Assembly: GCA_964402995.1 (NCBI GenBank)
Contig: CAYOEA010000006.1
Span: 1-64,000 of the forward strand
Direction: 5' to 3'
Source of the DNA: GCA-2686295 sp964402995
GTDB taxonomy: Archaea; Nanobdellota; Nanobdellia; Woesearchaeales; GCA-2686295
Length of the DNA stretch: 64,000 bases
Shown here: in pieces, positions 58,359-64,000 of the stretch
Layout: every line of letters begins with the position of its first letter
Position numbering within the stretch: the first letter of the stretch is position 1
Translations under genes and position numbers: made by a program
The notes under the pieces: generated by a model
What the model saw: the letters and a program-made list of their open reading frames with translations, nothing else
Told to the model about the DNA's origin: nothing
The model's database searches: none

Positions 58359-59018
58359 ATGGTATCAATTGCACACATCGTTGAAAAAATAATCAGACAA
58401 AAACCATTCATTGAAGAATCAATACGAAGAGGCATCATTAGCTACGGCGGTCTTGCAGACATGCTACTGCCAAAAATAGAAGAAGAATTAGGAAAAAAAG
58501 TAAAACATCCCGCAGTAATGATGGCCCTTAGAAGATTTGCAGATAAAGCAAAAGAAAAAACCATTAAAGATATAAAATTTAAAGAACAAACAGACATTAT
58601 AGTCAGATCAAATCTAATCGCAATTACAGTTTACAAAACTCCCGAGTCAAAAGAACTTATTAGAAAAATCCAAGAAATAATTAATCTTAAAGAAGGAGAT
58701 TTCATGTCAACTATTTCAGGAATAAATGAAATTACAATTATAACAAATAAGAGAAGAGAAAAAAATATCCTTAAAATAGTTAAACAAGAAGAAATAAAGA
58801 ACATCACAAAAAATATTTCAAGTCTTAGCATAAATATTCCTGAAAACTCAACAGAAACAGTTGGATTATTCTACACCATAACTAGAAGTCTTGCTTGGGA
58901 AAATATAAGCATCATAGAAATAGTTTCAACTTGGAGTGAAACTAGTTACATCCTAAACACAAAAGATATCTCAAAAGCTTTTGACACTATAAAGAATTTA
59001 ATTGAAGAACATGATTAA
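58359..59018 (+). CDS. ACT-domain-like regulatory protein, 219 aa
   Basis: The first 95 residues are a helical domain with a pattern like a small winged helix (IRRGIISYGGLADMLLPKIEEELGKKVKHPAVMMALRRF). The second half contains two ACT-like halves (IVRSNLIAITVYKTPESKEL..., NSTETVGLFYTITRSLAWENISIIEIVSTWSETSYILNTKDI). ACT proteins bind amino acids. Divergent to lysA-lysC, it is likely their regulator, sensing lysine or threonine; that is inference. A good ribosome binding site AAAGGTGAT (58345-58353) precedes the ATG. Confidence 0.75.
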   Translation: MVSIAHIVEKIIRQKPFIEESIRRGIISYGGLADMLLPKIEEELGKKVKHPAVMMALRRFADKAKEKTIKDIKFKEQTDIIVRSNLIAITVYKTPESKELIRKIQEIINLKEGDFMSTISGINEITIITNKRREKNILKIVKQEEIKNITKNISSLSINIPENSTETVGLFYTITRSLAWENISIIEIVSTWSETSYILNTKDISKAFDTIKNLIEEHD

Positions 59019-59053
59019 GAAAATAAAAAAAAAGAAAAAAGAAAAAGAAATTC

Positions 59054-59530
59054 TTAAACTGCAACTGCTCTAAGCAATAAAACAAGCATAAATGCAACTA
59101 TAATTAAAGACATAAACGGCCTTAAAATATTCTTTATGTGCCTATTCTTATCGGTAAATATTGATGTTGCATGATTTATACCTGACATAGTAAAGAATAA
59201 CATCATAACAATTGCAAGAGAAGCTTTTGCCTGTATTCCAAAACCTGCAACATAAACTATGATTGTTGCGATTGCTACAGAAAGATTATTTATCCCTGAT
59301 TGCTTTTGATATCTACCAGCATCTTTATATCCTGATGCTTGTGCAGCCGCTTTTCCAAAGAAAACGCTTTCAATACCTGTTAAACCATGTAATGAAATTA
59401 AAACCCATATTGTTGCTATACTAAATTGTTGCGCTGGTGTTTGACCGAGCAAGAAAGCTAAAAAAAACCCTAAAGTTACACCAATCCACCTCATTAATTC
59501 TAAAGACTTAATGATTATTTTTTGATTCAT
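59054..59530 (-). CDS. Small polytopic membrane protein, 158 aa
   Basis: Four membrane helices are predicted (about residues 15-31, 36-54, 83-100 and 134-155), with FFGKAAAQASGYKDAGRYQKQSGINNLS in the long middle loop. The family is not firmly recognised; the pattern suggests a conserved DUF such as the DUF6790 type, but this is a guess. AGGGGGT (59538-59544, minus strand) is a very strong ribosome binding site, so the protein may be abundant. Confidence 0.65.
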   Translation of the reverse strand: MNQKIIIKSLELMRWIGVTLGFFLAFLLGQTPAQQFSIATIWVLISLHGLTGIESVFFGKAAAQASGYKDAGRYQKQSGINNLSVAIATIIVYVAGFGIQAKASLAIVMMLFFTMSGINHATSIFTDKNRHIKNILRPFMSLIIVAFMLVLLLRAVAV

Positions 59531-59671
59531 GTTTAAAACCCCCTAAATAAATTATGATTAATATATTAATATTAATAAACAAATTATTAGATTGTATATT
59601 TAAATAATTATGGAAAAAATACTAAGATTTAATCCAAACTTTATTTACAACCCATAAAGTTTAAAAATTTA

Positions 59672-60142
59672 TTAATTCGAAGAAATAGTTACTTTCTTCA
59701 TCACAACAGCTTCTTTTGGTTTATCATTAAAACCAACTTTCACACTACCTATTTTCAACATAACTTTCTTTCCTTGAATTACTTTTCCAAAGATAGCATG
59801 CTTCCCATCTAAGTGTTGACAAGGTGCTAGTGTAATAAAGAATTGACTTCCACCTGAATTTGGACCTGCATTCGCCATAGATAAAATTCCTTTATTATTA
59901 TGTTTTAAATCAGGATGAAATTCATCTTTAATTTTATATCCTGGTCCGCCTGAACCTCGACCTTTAGGGCATCCGCCTTGAATCATAAAATCTTTAATTA
60001 TACGATGAAAAACTAATCCGTTGTAAAATCCTTTTTCTACTAAATCAATAAAATTCTTTGTAGTAATTGGAGCTTTATCTTCAAATAATTCTAACTCCAT
60101 AGTTCCCATATTAGTTTCAATAACTGCTATTCTATTTGCCAT
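59672..60142 (-). CDS. Cytosolic cyclophilin peptidyl-prolyl isomerase, 156 aa
   Basis: A single cyclophilin domain: MANRIAVIETNMGTMELELFEDKAPITTKNFIDL (in parts), GLVFHRIIKDFMIQGGCPKGRGSGGPGY and GILSMANAGPNSGGSQFFITLAPCQHLDGKHAIFGKV, with the catalytic Arg in FHRI. Start chosen at MANRIAV (60142), which has CTTATAAAC about 30 nt upstream; the longer frame adds six hydrophobic codons. It is highly similar to the domain of the lipoprotein at 54953, suggesting recent duplication. Confidence 0.93.
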   Translation of the reverse strand: MANRIAVIETNMGTMELELFEDKAPITTKNFIDLVEKGFYNGLVFHRIIKDFMIQGGCPKGRGSGGPGYKIKDEFHPDLKHNNKGILSMANAGPNSGGSQFFITLAPCQHLDGKHAIFGKVIQGKKVMLKIGSVKVGFNDKPKEAVVMKKVTISSN

Positions 60143-60214
60143 AAAAAAATATAACATCAACTTAAGTTTATAAGTTTTTTTAGAAAAAAGAATAAAAAAT
60201 AAAAAAATAATAAT

Positions 60215-61120
60215 TTAAACTAATGTAATACTTCCAGATATAGTTTCAATAAAGATTTTATTCACTCCATTACCTTTCTCAGCTTCTAAATCATAATCTT
60301 TATTTTTCACTACATTAAAACCATTAACATTAACTGATCCCGAAACAGAATCAGCATAAATTACTACATCAGAGTTATTTGGAACTTTAACATTCACTTC
60401 ACCAGAAATAGATTCAAAATCACTATCCCCATCAACAAATAAATAACTAACATCAATTTTTCCTGAAACAGAATCTACTTCCACACGTCCAGTTAAATTA
60501 TTTAAATAAATAGCACCTGAAATAGATTCAATATCATTATTCAGAGTTGAAACTAAATTAGTTGCAATAATCTTCCCAGAAGTTGTTTCAATATTACAGC
60601 CTTCATTTGATAATGGATTAAATTCAACTGCCCCAGATACAGTATCAATCATACAATCTAAAACATTAATTAAACCAACATCAACTTTGCCAGATACAGT
60701 ATCCAATGCTAAATTCAAACTTTTATTCTCAGGAACATAAATATCTAAAGAAACATCTTTAGTTATACTCTTAAAAAACCAATTCCCAACAGGTTGATCT
60801 AATTGCATTCGCAAACTACCACCATTTTTAACAATTACAAACTCAGGTAAAGTATTATTGTCTTTAGCATAAAACTCCCCTTTAAAATGAACTCTTATCT
60901 TATCATCTTGAGTTGGAATTAATCTCACATCAGCTGTAACCATTGTTGCAATTAATGAATCAATACTATCAACATCATATTCCAAAATTTCATCAACAAA
61001 AACTTTCTCAGTTAAACTCTCAGCATTTGGCACTTCTATTGCTACAAAAACTGAAGCAAGACCAAATGAAAGTAGCATCACAGAAAATAAAATAATTATC
61101 ATCCAAAGCATTTTACTCAT
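60215..61120 (-). CDS. DUF4097-type beta-helix protein, membrane-anchored, 301 aa
   Basis: An N-terminal helix (residues 4-26, MLWMIIILFSVMLLSFGLASV) anchors the protein. The body is repeats of about 22 residues with the pattern VDSVSGKIDV and IESISGAIYL (DVSLDIY, SVSGSVNVNG, IETISGSITLV), forming a right-handed beta-helix typical of the DUF4097 adhesin-like family. Its start overlaps the end of the DUF1700 gene by 4 nt, giving translational coupling. In bacteria this family is found with DUF1700 and PadR and may sense envelope stress. Confidence 0.9.
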   Translation of the reverse strand: MSKMLWMIIILFSVMLLSFGLASVFVAIEVPNAESLTEKVFVDEILEYDVDSIDSLIATMVTADVRLIPTQDDKIRVHFKGEFYAKDNNTLPEFVIVKNGGSLRMQLDQPVGNWFFKSITKDVSLDIYVPENKSLNLALDTVSGKVDVGLINVLDCMIDTVSGAVEFNPLSNEGCNIETTSGKIIATNLVSTLNNDIESISGAIYLNNLTGRVEVDSVSGKIDVSYLFVDGDSDFESISGEVNVKVPNNSDVVIYADSVSGSVNVNGFNVVKNKDYDLEAEKGNGVNKIFIETISGSITLV

Positions 61121-61701
61121 TTTGAATCACCTTGTTTTCCTTTAATTAATTTCACATTAAATTTTAAATAACTCACAGTCAAATGTGAGAATGCTCTTGC
61201 AATATAATAAGATCCTATTAAAAATAATAAACCTAAACAAAACAAGCCAATTCCTGTAAAGAACAATCCCATAGCCCCAATAAATGATATGGTTATTGGA
61301 AATAAAGGAACAAAGAAACTTGCAAAAGTAACTACAACTCCACTTACTGCAATTGAAAAACCAGTTGCAAATAAAGATACAATTACTGCAAAGAAAGCAA
61401 TAAATGGTCCAAGAACCAACACTAAATTAAAAAAACCAAGTCCAAGAGTTGCATATACTGCTCGAAACATATTTGTCGGACTTTTCTTTTCTTCAGCTTG
61501 TTTTATTGCAAACTCAGCCTTTATTTGTTTTGCAAGATCTTTTGGAGAACCTAATGCTTTTGCAATTTCAGATTCTTTTCTTTTTCGTTTAAGACCTATT
61601 TGAAAATGTTCTTCGTAATCAGCAACTACATCAGCTCCATCTTCTTTTGATAAAGTGAGCAAGTTCGCCTTCAAAGTTTTAATAAATGTTTTTTTATCCA
61701 T
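61117..61701 (-). CDS. DUF1700 (HAAS) membrane protein, 194 aa
   Basis: The soluble HAAS domain is at the N-terminus (FIKTLKANLLTLSKEDGADVVADYEEHFQIGLKRKRKESEIAKALGSPKDLAKQI, residues 5-60), with two to four membrane helices after it (about residues 78-105, 110-135 and 145-170). The family usually works with PadR regulators and DUF4097 proteins. Ribosome binding site GAGGAATT lies upstream. The gene is between its two usual partners, with a 4-nt overlap to the DUF4097 gene. Confidence 0.92.
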   Translation of the reverse strand: MDKKTFIKTLKANLLTLSKEDGADVVADYEEHFQIGLKRKRKESEIAKALGSPKDLAKQIKAEFAIKQAEEKKSPTNMFRAVYATLGLGFFNLVLVLGPFIAFFAVIVSLFATGFSIAVSGVVVTFASFFVPLFPITISFIGAMGLFFTGIGLFCLGLLFLIGSYYIARAFSHLTVSYLKFNVKLIKGKQGDSK

Positions 61702-61723
61702 TTTTAATTCCTCATCTAATTTA

Positions 61724-62035
61724 TCATAATTTTCCTAAGTAAACATCAATTTTTTTAACAAAACCAAACCATTCTTTTTTCAAACTAATAAGCTTCTTTT
61801 TCCCATCACTTGTTAATTTATAATATTTTCTCGATGGACCTTCTGAAGATTCTTTAAGATAAGTTGTAACTGAACCATCAAGTTTCAATCTTCGAAGTAA
61901 TGGATAAATAGTCCCTTCAGTGATAATTATGGATTTAGATATCTTATCCACTAATTCATATCCATAATGATCCTTTTTGTGTAATGCAGCAAGAACACAA
62001 AGTTCAAGCACGCCTTTTTTCATTTGAGTATCCAT
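61724..62035 (-). CDS. PadR family transcriptional regulator, 103 aa
   Basis: The PadR winged helix is read in MKKGVLELCVLAALHKKDHYGYELVDKIS then TEGTIYPLLRRLKLDGSVTTYLKESSEGPSRKYYKLTSDGKKKL, plus a C-terminal dimer helix. It regulates the DUF1700-DUF4097 genes that follow; PadR proteins usually repress until a ligand or kinase signal releases them. I start at MDTQMKKG (62035); the 36 residues before it in the open frame are hydrophobic and unlike the family, and span a TTTTATATA box. The gap to the DUF1700 start is 22 nt. Confidence 0.9.
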   Translation of the reverse strand: MDTQMKKGVLELCVLAALHKKDHYGYELVDKISKSIIITEGTIYPLLRRLKLDGSVTTYLKESSEGPSRKYYKLTSDGKKKLISLKKEWFGFVKKIDVYLGKL

Positions 62036-62178
62036 TTTAGTCACTAGTGTGTTTTGTTTAGTACTGTGTAATGCAAAGTAGTATATAAAACTTTCTAAAA
62101 AGAATGAAAAACCAAATAAGAAACTAATAAAATAAACAAACAACTAAAGAAAAAACATCGAATTAAACAAAAACACAA

Positions 62179-62718
62179 TCACTCAAGTTCTCGCTTTAGA
62201 ACTTTATGATGTTTATTTAACTCTTTAAATTTATCAATATCCCCTTCAGGCATATCAGGATGTAAAGTTTTTGCAAGCAACTTATATTTTTGATTAATTT
62301 CTTCAAGATTTATATGATCTTCAGCTAAACCAAAGAATTCTCTTGCCTTTGTTCGTTCATCATCAAAACCATCTGCTTCTCTAAAAATTAATAAGAAGTC
62401 TTCAAGACTAATGTTTTCATTTACTAATTCAGAAAGGTTAAATTCTACAACTTTCAAAACAACAAGTAAGTTATCAATAAACTTATCCATTTTATTATAA
62501 CTAAAATGGCAATGATAATGTTCCATCCACCAAGAAACACTTGCAGGTGCTCGCTTCATAGGCATTCTTTCTTGTTTTACTTCAACATCATCTTCAGATA
62601 AACCAATACTTCTAAATTGTGCTAAGATTGAATTTGTATATTGAGTAGCTCTTCTTGTGAAAGAATCTCTAGTTAAAGGAATAGTATATTCATGTCCTCT
62701 GATTTTTACGATAGGCAT
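62179..62718 (-). CDS. Protein with C-terminal J-like domain, 179 aa
   Basis: The last 45 residues contain the J-domain core: LEEINQKYKLLAKTLHPDMPEGDIDKFKELNKHHKVLKREL, with the HPD tripeptide that stimulates Hsp70 ATPase. The usual J domain is at the N-terminus; here it closes the chain and lacks a Gly/Phe or zinc-finger region. The N-terminal 125 residues (IVKIRGHEYTIPLTRDSFTRRATQYTNS, YHCHFSYNKMDKFI) are not recognised. It might guide DnaK to a specific client. Monocistronic. Confidence 0.78.
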   Translation of the reverse strand: MPIVKIRGHEYTIPLTRDSFTRRATQYTNSILAQFRSIGLSEDDVEVKQERMPMKRAPASVSWWMEHYHCHFSYNKMDKFIDNLLVVLKVVEFNLSELVNENISLEDFLLIFREADGFDDERTKAREFFGLAEDHINLEEINQKYKLLAKTLHPDMPEGDIDKFKELNKHHKVLKRELE

Positions 62719-62805
62719 AAACAGCTAGAAACACGGAACTGTTTTTAAAGATGTTGATTAAAAGAGCACAAAAAACCATTTAAACTAACACAATAATAAA
62801 ACATT

Positions 62806-63117
62806 GTGAAAGAAGAAGAAACAAAAATCAAAGAAGATAAACAATGGTATGTTTACATCTTAGAATGCCAGGACGATTCATTATACACAGGAATCACTAA
62901 CGACTTAGATAAACGTATGAAAACTCACAAATCAGGAAAAGGTAGCAAATACGTAAGAAGTAAAGGTTTCAAACAATTACTTCATGCAATCAAAGCAGAA
63001 GACAAAATTGATGCAGCTAAAACAGAATACAAAATAAAACAATTAGAACGAAATGATAAAATTACTTTTTTTGTAAAACATCCAGATTTAGAATTCTCAG
63101 TAATAAAACACAAATAA
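62806..63117 (+). CDS. GIY-YIG nuclease family protein, 103 aa
   Basis: The signature is KQWYVYILECQDDSLYTGITNDLDKRMKTHKSGKGSKYVRSKG (in parts), with the GIY-type start as VYIL and TGITND, the Arg of LDKRM and Glu in the late AKTEYKIKQLER. It is the YhbQ/UvrC-like single-domain form and may cut branched DNA. Translation starts at GTG (62806). A TTTAAACTAACACAATAATAAA stretch upstream has only a weak TATA match. Confidence 0.88.
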   Translation: MKEEETKIKEDKQWYVYILECQDDSLYTGITNDLDKRMKTHKSGKGSKYVRSKGFKQLLHAIKAEDKIDAAKTEYKIKQLERNDKITFFVKHPDLEFSVIKHK

Positions 63118-63161
63118 CACACTACACTATCTTAAATAAAATCTAGAATGATTCTAATTAA

Positions 63162-63752
63162 CTAATTTATTTTCTTCCTTTGCCTAACAACAACGTATTC
63201 TGCAATTTTAAACAAAACATAAACTCCTGCAACAACATACCCTAAAGGACCACCTTTAGCCATTGAAGTATGCACACAAACAAATACAAAACATGGATAA
63301 GTAAGTAATTGAACAGGTTTCCAATTTTTCTTAAGCTTAATCATGGATAATTTATTTGAAGTTATTCCTAAAATAAACATAGTCACAAAGCCCAAGAGAC
63401 CCCAGAATAATTGAGCAGTAACATCAGATGCTACAATTAATCCTGAATAATTAAATACATCCAAGTCAATTAACAAATAAATTGAATGCCAGAATGCAAG
63501 CCAAAAAACAAGTAAACCTAGTTCTCGTCTTAAAAAAACTATTTTTCTTAAAACTTTAACTTTAGGAAAAAATACACTAAAAGGTTTTACAAAAACAATT
63601 AATGCAAATAATATTATTGCAACATCACCAATAACTACAGAAAAGTCATAAACAAATTTCCTAGAAAAGATACCTGCATACAATATTAAAAATGATACAA
63701 TTGGAACTACATAATAAGAAAATATTTGTAAAACTTTTCTAAAACTAGTCAT
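63162..63752 (-). CDS. Ferric-reductase-like transmembrane protein (MsrQ/YedZ-like), 196 aa
   Basis: Six helices are predicted with the family core RRELGLLVFWLAFWHSIYLLIDL (residues 76-98), and the His of SFCVHTSM-type PCFVFVCVHTSMAKG near residue 152. MsrQ carries heme b and passes electrons from flavin to the MsrP methionine-sulfoxide reductase. The His of HSIYLL and VHTS are candidate heme ligands. No MsrP gene is nearby, so the partner is unknown. It may link to the NapH-like protein at 13200 in a redox chain, which is speculative. Confidence 0.82.
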   Translation of the reverse strand: MTSFRKVLQIFSYYVVPIVSFLILYAGIFSRKFVYDFSVVIGDVAIILFALIVFVKPFSVFFPKVKVLRKIVFLRRELGLLVFWLAFWHSIYLLIDLDVFNYSGLIVASDVTAQLFWGLLGFVTMFILGITSNKLSMIKLKKNWKPVQLLTYPCFVFVCVHTSMAKGGPLGYVVAGVYVLFKIAEYVVVRQRKKIN

Positions 63753-63851
63753 AAAAGAAGATTTATATAACTGATTTATAAAAATTGCGGGTTTTAACTA
63801 AAGAAAAACTTAAATATGATTTGAAAACCACTAAAATCTAACAATTAAACA

Positions 63852-64000
63852 ATGAAAACAAAAATAATATTTTCAATAGTTATTCTGATGTTAATCGTGT
63901 TAGTTGGATGTTCAAATCAAACTAAAGAACAAATTAATAATGAAGAACCAATACAGGAAAATATTACTCCAACTAAAGAAGAAATATCTTTAGAATGTAA
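63852..64000 (+). CDS. Lipoprotein, N-terminal part (cut by window edge)
   Basis: The open frame starts at ATG 63852 and runs off the right edge after 49 residues. It has a hydrophobic signal peptide (KTKIIFSIVILMLIVLV) ending in the lipobox VGC, then an acidic, Asn- and Glu-rich linker (SNQTKEQINNEEPIQENITPTKEEIS). It should be a lipidated surface protein; the functional domain lies outside the window. Confidence 0.75.
   Translation, partial: MKTKIIFSIVILMLIVLVGCSNQTKEQINNEEPIQENITPTKEEISLEC

Overview
The window is 64 kb of AT-rich DNA (roughly 70% A+T by eye), densely packed with short genes on both strands. It reads as an archaeal chromosome, most likely a DPANN lineage of the Woesearchaeota/Pacearchaeota type. 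Archaeal markers are Cbf5, an archaeal-class glutamyl-tRNA synthetase, an NFACT-R domain protein, TrmB regulators, a type IV pilin N-terminus, DUF357, DUF5654, a zinc-hook SMC ATPase and an M29-like aminopeptidase. Mixed in are families better known from bacteria: a serpin, YecM, a YecH-like protein, cyclophilins, a FabH-like synthase, a RhlE-like helicase and a PadR/DUF1700/DUF4097 operon. The taxonomic call is an inference from gene content. No rRNA, CRISPR array, phage or transposase was found; there is one tRNA (Tyr).

Layout. 1-2 kb: a Cys-rich partial gene and a small methyltransferase bracketed by two large GC-richer foldback elements. 2-10 kb: small metabolic and secreted proteins (YecM, phosphatase, serpin, CYTH, PurN, MBL hydrolase, DEAD-box helicase) and a decayed secreted-protein gene. 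10.9-19 kb: a beta-barrel-like protein, a TrmB regulator, a NapH-like iron-sulfur membrane protein opposite a membrane HTH regulator, a SET-domain protein, a SemiSWEET and an RGG/zinc-ribbon protein. 19-26 kb: an HD protein overlapping a PPDK-type ATP-grasp protein, tRNA-Tyr, cytidine deaminase. 26-40 kb: TrmB, HIT, HD and HAD proteins, GltX, a mini-pilin, NFACT-R, an aminopeptidase, DUF357 with a duplicated 3' end, PIN, Cbf5, FabH-like, Dus, an EamA transporter. 40-54 kb: a Rad50-like ATPase, a possible methyltransferase, a MoxR-type ATPase/VWA pair with Lrp-like regulator and unknown neighbours, an HD protein, GMP reductase and a large HEPN-like protein. 54-64 kb: a second Dus, two cyclophilins, LysC-LysA opposite an ACT-type protein, the PadR-DUF1700-DUF4097 operon, a C-terminal J-domain protein, a GIY-YIG nuclease and an MsrQ-like membrane protein.

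Gene expression signals fall into two classes that can be read directly. Many genes have a TTTATATA-type box centred 25-27 nt before the start codon and no ribosome binding site, as expected for leaderless archaeal mRNAs. A smaller set has a strong Shine-Dalgarno sequence (AGGGGGT, AGGTGA, GAGG). I used this spacing to choose several start codons. The best candidates for something undescribed are the paired foldback elements (691-979 and 1606-1852), the MoxR/VWA locus (43.6-48.7 kb), the exact 40-bp gene-end duplication at 34.4 kb and the spaced operator array before 14656.
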